Assembly: GCA_028753945.1 (NCBI GenBank) | Contig: JAPNXP010000013.1 | Span: forward strand, 3,410,001-3,474,000 | From: Hexactinellida sp. DTS-2022 | Lineage: Eukaryota; Porifera; Hexactinellida | Reading direction: 5' to 3' | DNA length: 64,000 bases | Shown: in pieces, positions 33,223 to 44,721 of the stretch | Position numbering within the stretch: the stretch's first letter is position 1 | Layout of the letters: every line of letters starts with the position of its first letter | The notes under the pieces: generated by a model | The model's database searches: none | What the model was told of the DNA's origin: nothing | Seen by the model: only the letters and a program-made list of their open reading frames with translations | Translations under genes and position numbers: made by a program

Positions 33223-35830
33223 CATAGCCTACTCTATATATGGCCTGACAGTAACCTAGAAAATGTGGACCAAGGATGAAGGAGAAGATGGTAATATTTA
33301 TCCAACCACAATATTTAATTTCAAAAATAATAATCATAATCAACCACATTAATTAGAAATATTCTTGAAATATATACAATTATTGATCAGATTTTATTCC
33401 AAACTCTTCTATTGACGTAAATCTCATCCTTTTATTTTCGCTTTGGTATTTTATTCATACTAGCTTCTATTCATGCCTAACTCGTGTTCTTTCCCCGGAT
33501 GAAAGAGCAACTACAACCCAGATGACCATGTCCCTTGTGTTCAAGATGCCTCAAAATCCACCAACCCTGAATCATGCCTGGACATACGCTCTTCGTCGCG
33601 AGGATATCGGTGACCTGAAGGTGGTCTATGTATGAATCAACCATTTTCAGAAAGAAGACATAGACTACACTTTCCAAGTCCCAAGAGGAGATAGTAATTT
33701 TACTGAAATACCGCGGGCAAAGCCAAAGCTGAAGGAAGGCGCTGTACCAAGTTTACTAACTCGCTGCCCGGCATATTACTACGGAATCGCTTCTCATACG
33801 ATGCAAAAGAGGAAGAATTGATGAACCAAACACTACAACTCAGCTTGAGATCCGAGAGTCAAGAGAAAGAGAAGTTTGTGGTAACTCTCTACAGGACTTG
33901 AAAGATAAGTTAACCTTGATTTCTTTACCTTATAGTTGGTTGGTGTGGTTCCGTAATGAGATTAACATAACGTTTGTTCTCGCAAAAATGGCTGAAAAAA
34001 TATCTCAGTAGATTTGTACCTTGAAATCAATGCTTATTTATCCACCTCAACCTATTTTAATAGACAGAGTATATCCGTTTCCATTGCTGCAATTAGTGAC
34101 ATCCGAGAAATTGAATCTGTTTTGCAGGAACTTGCTTTAAAATACAACTCTAGTTCTTATTGTGATTATCCTCTTAAGTTCGGTTGTGCATCCTTTGAAG
34201 ATGTATGTCAATTATATAATTCAGAAAGAACAAGTTTAGCCAAGTTAGCTCCTCATTTGACTATGGAGTCATGTTTTCCGTCTAGCATAGAGCGTCAAAA
34301 TGTAAAACTGGTTTTGAAAGTCGTTAACGAATTAACAATATCTGCGCTAACTATCCAGAATATAGAAATAATACTCCGGAGTTTGTTGATACCCTTCTTA
34401 CTGTTTGGAAATTATTCAACGTTAACACACCGTTTAAAGGAATACGTTTGAACGATATTTCTCTAGACCTTTGACTTTTAATGACGAGCGATTTCTATTT
34501 TGACTCATGTAGTTTTGGTTAGATGTTGGCAAACTTTACCAGAAAAAATTGGCAAACTGAGTAAACAAACATACACCAGTTTTAGACATGCTTGTATTGC
34601 CTTACCACAATTACCAACCATTTGACTCTAACATGTGGCTTTAAATATGTGTTATCCTCCTTTCTACAGACGGATCCCTTGGAACACCATTTCGGTCTAT
34701 ACCGTATGATGTCTCCTATCTTCAAATCCTTGAACCGAGCGTCGACTTAAACTTTCTAGCATAATCAAACATATTTACTGACCAACAAGACACTTCCTTT
34801 CAATCTATTCAGTCATTTGTTAAGTCATTTTCTTCTCCGTATAGCGTATTCCACTACTGATGGTGAGTTCAATTTGGAGCCATTTCTTGATGCGATTAAT
34901 GATTTATCAACAATTGATTGTGGTTCATAGTTGCTTCAATCATTAGCCTTTATTGCAGGCTATACTGTCCATCAGTACCTGAAACAAACAAAACCATGTC
35001 ATGTCTGTCACATATGCTAACAGTTGATAAAGAATTTCTCCTTGATTTAGACCTGGACTCTCAGTATAAACTTTTGCAGCTAACGGACCGTGGCGGACTT
35101 AAATATCCATCTGAGCCAGTTTTAAATTCCATATTTGTTATATGGAAGACCTTTAGTGCCATCGAAAACAATAAAAAGCTGATGGCGCAGCTTGTAAGTG
35201 GACCTTCTAGAAAAATACTAGTTGAACTCACGTTGATGTATTTGGAAGATAGCGATAATCGTGATCCAAGTATTTGGAAGTCTACTTGTATTAGCTGTGG
35301 TGTGTTTAGTTGGAACATCTTATCGAAGCTCGTCTTTACTGCAGCGAATTGCTTTCTTGCAAACAAAGTTTAGAATTATAACTCGCTGGTTCTTTCAAAA
35401 AGTATAGAAAGCATAAATTTAACAAATTCTCTTAATTATGTGTCTACTTATTTGAATTTACCATGATTTGTATTACTCTGTTATTCTTATTTCTATTATG
35501 TAGTTAAGTGTGTCGTGTGTCACTGCTAGAGCCAGAGAGAGAAGAGGAGAGAGGAAAGAAAGCAAATAATTGTGTATTATTTAATGTATATTAATATTAG
35601 AAATTGTACTGTTTGTGTTTATTATTACTATTAAATTATGAAAATCCAATCACTGTTCTCATTACAGCTAATACTAATCACGGGCTAGCACGGCTGAGTT
35701 ATGTTTACGACCTAGAGACCCATAAAGAACTTAGTAGTTCAATATAGAAAACATTAAAAAATTAAAATTTCCCATCTTCTTGTGCATCCCTGGTACATCT
35801 ACTGTCAGGCCATATATTGAGTAGGCTATG
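33223..35830 (+). mobile_element. P-element-like transposon 3, with proven boundaries
   Basis: The TIRs start CATAGCCTACTCTATATATG at 33223 and end at GGCTATG (35830); the first 31 bases match with one difference. A perfect 7-bp duplication CGTCAGT lies at 33216-33222 and 35831-35837. The undisturbed paralogue of the target is in the next repeat unit: AATTAATTACGTCAGT at about 37021-37036, running straight on into a TATTAAGAGTGCAA stretch like the right flank. This fixes both ends to the base. Confidence 0.95.
33473..35435 (+). pseudogene. THAP transposase, frameshifted
   Basis: ATG 33473 begins a THAP domain, but the second Cys-containing codon has become TGA (FPG-stop where others have PGCK). 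Further frames continue VVYV-stop-INHF, then CASFEDVCQLYNSERTSLAKL (about 34187), ERQNVKLVLKVVNE (about 34291), LQTDPLEHHFGLYRMMS (about 34666), and a 125-codon C-terminal block from MSCLSHMLTVDKEF (34995) to NCFLANKV (35368). The THAP-to-catalytic region is shorter than in P element 1, so part of the core is deleted. Its C-terminus is nearly identical to that in P element 2. Nonfunctional. Confidence 0.9.
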
Positions 35831-36326
35831 CGTCAGTCTATTAATAGTGCAAGAGTATTCTTGCAGATGGAAATATAATCACATAATCTGTCGTTGTTAT
35901 GAAATATATAATCTTAGTTTTCAATTGGAAAATAGAAGCCTACTCGATCTCACAAGTTGAATCAATATAATAATCACAAGTTGAAACAATAGAATTAGAT
36001 TTAACACTTTCAATTGACCTGAAGTGTTAGTAAACAAAGGAAATTTGCAACTCCATTGTGGCACTAACGAAACCCAATTTAAAAATTCGTGCACTGTGAA
36101 AAGGTGTAGAATTTAATTCTCTATCGAATGAATATAAATTGAATATTCGGGACTATTTATTGTTCGTGTTTAAATATTAAACAGGTGCAAAAATGTGTCC
36201 AAAAAAATGTAAGCAAAAATCCTGACCCCAGGTGCACATCTGTAACCCATGAGACACATATACTGAAATTTTGGGATCTTAGTTAATTAAACTCTGTTCT
36301 GTGGAGTGGCTACGGAAGAATAATAA

Positions 36327-36450
36327 TAAAAATCCAAAATTGCAGCTGTGCCGACGCATGTTCCTTTGGTGGCACTATATTTTGGTGGTGGCTTATTGAT
36401 AGTGCCTCCAATGGAACATGCTGTCGGCACAGCTTCAATTTTGGATTTTT
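36327..36450. repeat. Long hairpin of repeat R, copy 2
   Basis: AAAAATCCAAAATTGCAGCT and its inverse enclose the same stem as copy 1 (GCATGTTCC...GGAACATGC) with loop ATTTTGGTGGTGGCTTATTG. Confidence 0.92.
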
Positions 36451-37173
36451 TTTTCCGCCATGTCATCATCACTATGAAGGTGTTAAATTATTTCAAAAAG
36501 GTGTTTCTGTAGGCAACGACCCTTAGTGAGTTGTAAATTTCGTTTATGCTCACTTCATTTCAAAGATATTCAAGTTTCAGTAGAATATAATAGCTGATGA
36601 CTCAGCATTATTTATGTGAGCTCTGGGTCATCACCCAAAACGAACCGACCCATTTGAATTATATAATTCACAAAATTGTGAAAACACATTTTTTTTACGA
36701 TGTCATCATCACCTCAAGGTGTCAAGACCCACTTTTATAGGTGTTACGTGGCATAAGGATCAATTGATAAATTGGAAGTTTGTTTCTATCTTATTTGATT
36801 TCTGAGATTTATGATATTTAATTAATTAGTATAAATAATAATTAATATTATTTATTATTTAACACCAATTTCAATGTCAACTTACAATTATTAAATTAAA
36901 TTATTTTGTCATGAATAATTAATTAATTATTTTGTTATCAAATTTCAATTAAGCACTCTCGATAACCCCTAATAAACAAATTATAAGCATCTATATAAGT
37001 AATATACTGACTGAATTAATTATAATTAATTACGTCAGTATATTAAGAGTGCAATAATATTCTCGCAGAAGTAAATATAATCACATAATCTGTCGTTGTT
37101 GTGAAATATATAATCTTTTTTTCCAATTGGAAAATAGAAGCCTACTCGATCTCACAAGTTGAATCAATATTAT

Positions 37174-37302
37174 AAAAAAATCCAAAATTGCAGCCTGTGC
37201 CGACGCATGTTCATTTGGTGGCACTATATTTTGGTGGTGGTCTATTGATAGTGCCTCCAATGGAACATGCTGTCGGCACAGGCTGCAATTTTGGATTTTT
37301 TT
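37174..37302. repeat. Long hairpin of repeat R, copy 3
   Basis: Same stem-loop, directly preceded by GTTGAATCAATATTAT because about 370 bp of block a are missing. Confidence 0.92.
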
Positions 37303-38392
37303 TTCACCAAGTCATCATCACTATAAAGGTGTTAAATTATTTCAGAAAGGTGTTTCAGAAGGCTACGACCCTTAGAGTGGTGGAAGTTTCCATTTTGCTC
37401 ACTTCGTTTCAAAGATATTCAAGTTTCAGTAGAATATAATAAGTGATGAATCAGCATTTTTTATGTGAGTGTTGGGTCATCACCCAACTCCAACTAACCC
37501 ATTTTAATAATATAATTCACAAAATTGTAAAAATACATTTTTTTGACGATGTCATCATCACCTCAAGGTGTCAAGATCCACTTGTATAGGTGGTACGTGC
37601 CATAAGGACCAATTGATAAATTTAAAGTTTGTTTCTATCTTGTATCATTTCTGAGATTAATGAAATTTAGATAATTAGTATAAATATTTAATTAATCTAA
37701 GATAATTTAACACCAATATTATTTACATCAAAATAAATTAAGTTCAATTATTTGCTATAATAATTAATTTAAATTTAATTTCACTATCATATTTGAATTC
37801 AGCGCACTCGATACCCTAATAATCTAATTGGAACCGTTTCTCTAAGTTAAACACAGAGCGAATTAATTAGATTTAAATATCTCATGTATCCATTGTTCAA
37901 GAATATTCTGTGCAGAAATAAATATAATCACATAATCTGTTGTTGTTATGGAATGTAAAATCTTAGTTTTCAATTAGAAAATAGAAGCCTACTCGATCTC
38001 ACAAGTTGAATCAATGTAATTATCACAAGTTGAAACAATAGAATTCGATTTAACACTTCAATTGAACTGAAGTGTTAGTAAACAAAGGAAACTTGCAACT
38101 CAATTGTGGCACAAACGAAACTCAATTTAAAAATTCGTGCACTGTGAAAAGGTGTAGAATTTAATTCTCTATCGAATGCATATAAATTAAATATTTGTGC
38201 ACTATTTATTGTTCTTTTTCTAATATTAAACAGGTGCAAAAATGTGTCCAAAAAACTGTAGTAAAAAATCGTGACCCCAGGTGCACATCTGTAACCCATG
38301 AGACACCTGTCCTGAAATTTTGGGTTCTTAGTTAATTAAACTCTGTTCAGTGGACGATCTACGGACCAAAAATAATAATAATAACTAACCAA

Positions 38393-39063
38393 AGCACTAA
38401 GATTAGAACTGGGCCACTATACTATAGTATAGTCGGCACAGTAATAACGAGTTGAAACAATAGAATTAGATTTAACACTTTCAATTGAACTGAAGTGTTA
38501 GTAAACAAAGGAATTTTCCAACTCAATTGTGGCACAAACGAAACCCAATTTAAAAATTCGTGCACTGTGACAAGGTGTAGAATTTAATTCTCTATCGAAT
38601 GCATATAAATAGAATATTCGCGCACTATTTATTGTTCTTTTTCTAATATTAAACAGGTGCAAAAATGTGTCCAAAAAAATGTGATAATAAAACGTGACCC
38701 CAGGTGCACATATGTAACCCATGAGACACATATCCTGAAAATTTGGGCTCTTAGTTATTAAAACTCTGTTCAGTAGAGAGGCTACGGACTAATAATAACT
38801 AACCAAAGCACTAAGATTAGAACTGGGCCACTATACTATAGTATAGTCGGCACAGTAATAACCAAGGCAGTAAGATTAGAACTGGGCCACTATACTATAG
38901 TATAGTCGGCACAGTAATAATAATAATAATATACCAAAGCACTAAGACCAATACTGGGCCACTATACTATAGTATAGTCGGCACAGTAATAAATAAATAA
39001 ATAAAGGCAGTAAGATCAATACTGGGCCACTATACTATAGTATAGTCGGCACAGTATTATTTA

Positions 39064-39100
<37 letters not shown>

Positions 39101-39240
39101 ATACCAAAGTAGTAAATTAGAACTGAGCCACTAAATTAATATAGTATAGTCAGCACAGTAATAACATACCAAGGAAGTGAGAACTGGGCCACTATACTAT
39201 GGTATATTTGGTACAGTAAAAATACAGTCTCAGCATGTAA
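38393..39240. repeat. Palindromic satellite at the end of repeat R
   Basis: Seven copies of AACTGGGCCACTATACTATAGT-like sequence are followed by GTCGGCACAG, with TAA-type microsatellite links. The core ACTATACTATAGTATAGT is a perfect 18-bp palindrome in five copies (38416, 38830, 38889, 38961 and 39029) and decayed in the last two. The first copy is separated from the rest by another block a (38450-38770). Confidence 0.93.
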
Positions 39241-40317
39241 CCACTATTAGCCCATATATATGTTCTCCAACTAAGAATATATTTTCCAAGTAGATTCCAA
39301 TTTGTGAGAAGTTCTATATTTTCTCATCGAGCACTGGTCCAGGAAATCTCGCTATACATGGGAGAATCCAGTGTGTTGACATAATCAGCTTCATCCTCAG
39401 AATACCGCTGAATGCAATGTGTTCCATCCACAAGTCCAAGAAATCCAGGGAAGTGGACGAGCTCCCAAACCTGGGTAATAGTTGCTTTCTCTGCCAGACA
39501 TGCTAAGAAATGTGGAATAGATTAATTGCAATCCAAATGCAACTGCTCTAATGTACAGCAAGCTGATGTTTAGCTTATGTGAACTCTCTACAAATAAATT
39601 GAAATGTACCAGAAACTATAAATTGTAGATCAAACTTCATCAAAGCATACTTTTACATGTCGATGTGCAGCATGGACCTATCAGTCGAACTGAGATGATT
39701 TTCGATCACCTTTGTAATCTTAAAAATTTCTGACCAGGAGAAACGATAACGTTGGACTAATTCGAGATCATCCTAGCAATCCAATGGATCACTACGTTCC
39801 GTGAAAACTCGCTCCCGAGATAGATAATTTTTTTTTCTTCTGGCAAGAATGTTGAATTAAGCCGGGCATTTGAATAAATATATTGGTGAAATTGTATATT
39901 TGTCGTTTTTGTATTCAGTTCGTGTGTTTAATTCAAATAGATAAATTACATATAAGCTAACAACGCTTTGTCAAATGGTATGAACTTGGGTTGTAATTAA
40001 TATAATGCATTCCTTAGATCCATTGATGAAATATTACTCAAGTTACTTTAGTGTGAAACATGATCGGAATTATAATTTATCAATTCCAGTTAATAATTTG
40101 ACCAATTTCAAACGAAAAAAGAAAGAAAATTAATAATATGTACACTTCATAACAAAAAGTTGGTAATTAAGAAAAAAAAGCTGACTCATGACATACTATT
40201 GTTCTAACGAACTTGAATAACTCGAAAACGTAATGGGTTCGAAGGAAACATGCAACAAACCTTATGACTTCCGAAAGATATTTTTAATTGCTTTAACAAC
40301 TTTATAGTGATGATGGA
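39241..40317. other. AT-rich intronic sequence, no gene seen
   Basis: Nothing recognised on either strand. Confidence 0.5.
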
Positions 40318-40437
40318 ATCTAAATTGCAACTGTGCTAACATAATTATCTTGTTGAGGCATTATCATCAAACCACCAAAGTATAGTGCATCAAAAAAAGG
40401 GAAATGGATCGGCACAGCTGTAATTTTAGATTTTAAC
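40318..40437. repeat. Decayed copy of the R hairpin
   Basis: TCTAAATTGCAACTGTGC and GCACAGCTGTAATTTTAGA pair; a CACCAAAGTATAGTGC segment matches the loop side of the hairpin in inverse orientation. Confidence 0.6.
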
Positions 40438-40879
40438 TTTAACTTGAGCACAGTGGTCTAAAATCGCATTTAGTAAACTTTAGGTATCTGTGTAAATCCT
40501 AGCGACACATAATGTATTATTTACATATGGGTTATCAATACTTGTGAATACATCCCTAATTTTGAAAAGTTGGTGGGATTTATATTTTTGGAGTTATGAC
40601 GTCATTGTCACCTTAGACGATTTTCGAAAATTTTCAAAACCAAATGTTACTTTGCCAATATTATATATTTTTGTTTCAAAGTTGACTTGATCGTGGTTCT
40701 ATTTATGTTTTATGCTATGGCACTATTATTTTCTCATAAACTTCAACTCGTCTTGGGATTATTACATCATAATGATTATACAAAATTTAATATAATTGAA
40801 ATACCTGTTACCTTTGCAAAGATTGGCTATTTGTTATACGAAATTCCTAATCGTACAATTTCCGACCAACAAGTTATTT

Positions 40880-41390
40880 AACCAAATAGCACTATTTGAA
40901 TATTTGTGTAAGTTACAGTGTGAATATATTTGAATATCAGTAAATTCATCTATTCTAGATTTCTACGAAAAATCTTTTTCTCAATCTGCATTGGTAGAAA
41001 TTGATAATAAAGAAATTAGATTCTCAATGTTTTAGGTTTGTCGGCTTTCTATCTTGCATTTCATTCTCTCGGTATGCCCTGATTGACCACATCTTGCACA
41101 AAAAAAAATTCCTCCGATATTATACCAGTTCAGGGTCGCTTTGTGATGATAGTCTCACAAAAATATCAATAATATTACTTTCAAAGTTGTTCTTACGCGA
41201 TAACGCGATGTTATGCAGATGTAGTAGTTTCAAATGCTTTGTTAGTTACTATTTTATGCACTATATAAAGAATGAGGCCATTAAAACATATATTTGCCAA
41301 TATAGCGTAACCTAGCAACGAATACATGACTATGGAATGTAACAATTTTTATAATGTTGCGCATCGAAGCGCATCTTATAATTCAAATAT
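40880..41390 (-). repeat. 500-bp repeat with gag-like zinc-knuckle relic, copy 1
   Basis: It is the inverse of 57085-57600. On the minus strand a frame reads NNFESNIIDIFVRLSSQSDP before frame loss, the protein-like part of the repeat. The zinc-knuckle cysteines are clearer in the other copy. Confidence 0.75.
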
Positions 41391-42237
41391 GTTAATTATA
41401 TGGCATTACAGGATCAGCATACAAAATTTCAAATTGGTCAAAGGTGGTCTTTATTTTTGCGGCTAATTTGAAACTTAAAATATCATAATGTTATAATGTT
41501 TACCGACTCCATCAAAGTCGAAGCTAAAAATTTCACAAACTAGATTTGAAATCAAATATTTTGGTTCCAAAATGTTGTTTAGTGTCAATACTATGTACTA
41601 AAATAGTTAAATGTATTTATATCTTACTGAGGTTAAAATTAAGTATGTACATTTTAGAGTGTTTTCAAACCGCAGAATGTGAATTTTAATGTAGCGACAA
41701 TCCACATCAGACTTCGAAGTCGTTTTGTATTTCTAAGCTTTCAATTCGTACCAAATTTGATATGCATACTATTTAGACATCTAGGAAGCAAATCACGATG
41801 CTTCTTTGCGTTTTGGGGTTGACGATTTTTTTGCCAAATACGTGCCCCAAACCACTGTGTTGAGTTCCTATCATAGGCGTGCTTTTTCAATTTTCAGAAT
41901 ACTTGGAGATTTCAAGGTCGTAATCGAATTGAAAATTTGAATTATAGTACAAAATATTTAGAACCCGTGGGTTCGTAAGATCAGGCGCACAAGGTTTTGA
42001 TCCAATTGTTCAGGGACTTAGTTGGAACATATCTATTTTTTCAACTTCAAAATAACAATTATTGATTCTTATATTAATCAAATAGTTTTACAAAAAATAT
42101 ATTCTTAATTATGTTCTGAATTTAGCGTAGCGAACGAGAGAAATTTTAAGACTTTCGATCTATGGCTTACAATTTCGGGCTGTGGATCAGTGTTTGCAAA
42201 GCGCTGGCTCTATACAAACCTTACTACACTGCACTGG
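41391..42237. other. Intronic sequence, no gene seen
   Basis: No coding sequence or defined repeat recognised. Confidence 0.5.
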
Positions 42238-42371
42238 CAGGGCTTCATTTAGGGGATGGCTATCGCCATCTCTTGTACCCCTACCTTACAGCGTGCTTCT
42301 GCGCGAGTCACATCCTCTCCATCCTTTATTCCTGAAAACGATAATTTTGCCATCCCTTGAGTGAAACCCTG
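42238..42371. mobile_element. hAT-like MITE (134 bp)
   Basis: The ends CAGGGCTTCATTTAGGG and CAGGGTTTCACTCAAGGG (reverse complement of the right end) correspond, with inner GATGGC/GCCATC. Flanking 8-mers do not match. Confidence 0.6.
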
Positions 42372-42516
42372 ACTGAGCTTATTATTTTTGGTCGTCCGCT
42401 GCACTGCGCTAGTGATTTATTTGGATCCGGCTGCGCTGCGCATTCATATACTACTGTGCCAACGGATAGCACAATATAACAGCCCCAACTTACATATTTA
42501 TTGTGTCTACTGTATT

Positions 42517-42808
42517 CATAGGCGTAGCAACATGTCCCAACCATGGGGGGGTGGACGAAAGAAGCTTAGCTTCCTTACCAGGTCTCTTAAAAAGTTAACT
42601 ATATTTATGGGACGCTTAATTAACCCTATAGGGCATGTTATTCGTAGAGTAGATTTCCCTTAATTATCACCATGACCTTTATTAACTCAAAATGATTCCA
42701 ATAGCGCATTAGGTGAATACTAGTGGATGTCTGCATATTTATCGTAATTTCATGGGGGGGCGGACAAATACAGCGCCCCCCCCCTGCCCCCCCTCAGCTA
42801 CGCCTATG
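42517..42808. mobile_element. G/C-rich MITE with CATAGGCGTAGC ends
   Basis: CATAGGCGTAGC and its exact inverse GCTACGCCTATG bound about 290 bp. Runs of G and C lie just inside. No clear target duplication. Confidence 0.75.
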
Positions 42809-42894
42809 ACTATTAATAAATATATAAGAATACATTAATTTGAATAACTTTTTGGAATTAAATCTATTGACGGATTTATGAATATTCTCTTGAA

Positions 42895-43116
42895 TTGATT
42901 TCAAAAAAATTGGTATGTACAAGTATTTATCCCTCACGTTTCAAAGAACTGTTAATGGGCTTAAATCCAGAAATGCGCTGCGCTGTAAATCAAGAAAGTG
43001 CTTCGCTGGAAGTCCATGTAGCGATGCACCGTATTCGCTGCAAACAGCGCTTGCAAACACTGATCTCAATGCATTATCCTTCCGAGATTGAATCCCGGGG
43101 ACTCAAAGATTTATAA
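42895..43116 (+). pseudogene. Possible retrotransposon gag fragment
   Basis: A 73-codon frame contains FKELLMGLNPEMRCAVNQ followed by SLEVHVAMHRI, reminiscent of the capsid C-terminal region of LTR-retrotransposon gag proteins (G-L-N-P-E-x-R...S-L-E-E-A). No reverse transcriptase or LTR is recognised nearby. The assignment is weak and it could be a chance frame. Confidence 0.25.
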
Positions 43117-44721
43117 AGTAATTAGTTTATGTTGTAAATTTAATGAACTTGACTTCAGTAATATGAAACAATTCTCAATAATTCTGTTTTATCACCTTCT
43201 ATCACAAAAGGATATACTTTTCTAATTCATTTTAAGACAATCATTTCGTTTCCACCACCAGTTATTATGATTCAAATCTTTAAGAAACATTGACTGGGGT
43301 TAGAGAGACGAATAGGTTCATAAAGATTATATTACAAATACCAATTACTGCACATATTATGTAACTAAACATCCTTTACGATTCCTTATATCTCGCTTCA
43401 TTCAATATAAAGTTTTCGTTGGGTATTACAGAAAGTTTATGTGGGAAATTGGCAGAATGCAAAATATGTAAGAGTAAATAAAAGTGGGAAAATTGATCAA
43501 CGAAAGGTTTATACGTGTATCTAAAATAAGTGCATCACATTGAACTATTAAACGTAATAATGTAGCAACTATCGAAGCTGCTACTCAAACAAAAGCTGCA
43601 AAGGTTTCCAAATTGATCATTTTGACAAGATAATATAATTTCTGCAGTACAGTATTTTCTATCTAATAGTCCACCAGTGAGCAAAGGACCCCAGGTGGAC
43701 TATTAGAGAACATGGACAGTTTAAAAATTAGCCTTAAGTAATATTAAAGGTAATATAAATTGTACTAACATGTTAAAGTAGTATTAGTAAAAGCGATTAT
43801 AATCGAGGATATATAGTAGACTATTAAGGAGTAGGAACTGTGTAATATGGTGTGGACGTTAATTTAAATACTATCTATGTATTGAAATAATCTCGCATAT
43901 ATGTACGTACAATATCCAATAATATAACATGATAAGGAAGTAACCTATAATCGATGTGGACTAGTAGAGAATTAGACTATTAGAAAGTGAATATTACATA
44001 TAAAATTATCTAAGTTTTTAAGTCACTGTTCAACTGATCATAACTGTTCCAAATTAATTAAGCTTGAAGAGGATACAGATTGTTTAACTGTAATAGTGGT
44101 ACACATAAGGAATATTCAGGGGTGTAAGTGGAGATAGGAAAACTATACTAGATAAACTCTAATGAAGTATTTTTGTCATATAAGTTATCGGTATTTGCTA
44201 ACTGATGGCATCAAAAATGATATATTTAGTCTCTTAAATGTAGTTCTAGACGTTTAATAATCTTTCGGTGAAAAGTTATATTTTAGATTTGTTAACAAAT
44301 TTGTATTGTGTTTTTATTGCGACTAGCGCGCTACACTTGCTAGGTAGCTTCGCACATAACACAACCCCACTCACCTACCGCTTGGCGGTTGATGTATGGT
44401 TTATATACTTCTAACATTGATTATAATGCCTAAATAGGCCTGTTGCGTAGATTTCTGAGATCGTAGAATCCTGAGATTCCTGTAGTAAAAACCATGGACG
44501 CAAAGGAGCATTGAATTCGGAGATTCAGTTGTGGTTGGATATTAATTAAGATTATCACAGTTCGTTACGTTACTACTTACTAGGATTGAAGTATATAATC
44601 GAAAATTATTAAATATCAGTATATACTTTAATATTATTTTCTTTTGCCTTTTATTCTCTAAACAAACACTATTTGTAAAGATCTACGTTGATAATTATTG
44701 TAAAGTTGAAACTTGAAATAA
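43117..44721. other. Intronic sequence, no gene seen
   Basis: Short inverted block TAATAGTCCACC / GGTGGACTATTA at 43670-43710, repeated in degenerate form near 43970; otherwise nothing recognised. Confidence 0.5.

Larger units (their letters stand above)
32270..39240 (+). repeat. Large tandem repeat R (about 1.2-kb units) interrupted by P element 3
   Basis: Ordered blocks recur. Block a (AAATTCGTGCACTGTGAAAAGG) lies at about 32342, 36082, 38131 and 38552. A long hairpin lies at 32507, 36327 and 37174. Block c (ACGATGTCATCATCACCTCA) lies at about 32872, 36700 and 37545. Block d (AATATAATCACATAATCTG) lies at about 35872, 37075 and 37920. One unit lacks block a directly before the third hairpin. 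P element 3 (33223-35830) sits in block d of the first unit. The last part passes into the palindromic array at 38393-39240. No coding sequence was recognised. Confidence 0.88.

Noticed and set aside
33216-33223. 8-bp target duplication CGTCAGTC for P element 3
   Set aside because: The eighth base coincides with the first base of the TIR, and the other three copies support only 7 bp.
40687-40881. 64-codon frame with a hydrophobic start
   Set aside because: No recognisable motif; sits between decayed repeats and is of a length expected by chance in AT-rich DNA.
42326-42663. Frames on both strands near 42.4-42.7 kb
   Set aside because: They cross MITE ends and a G-run; no protein motif.
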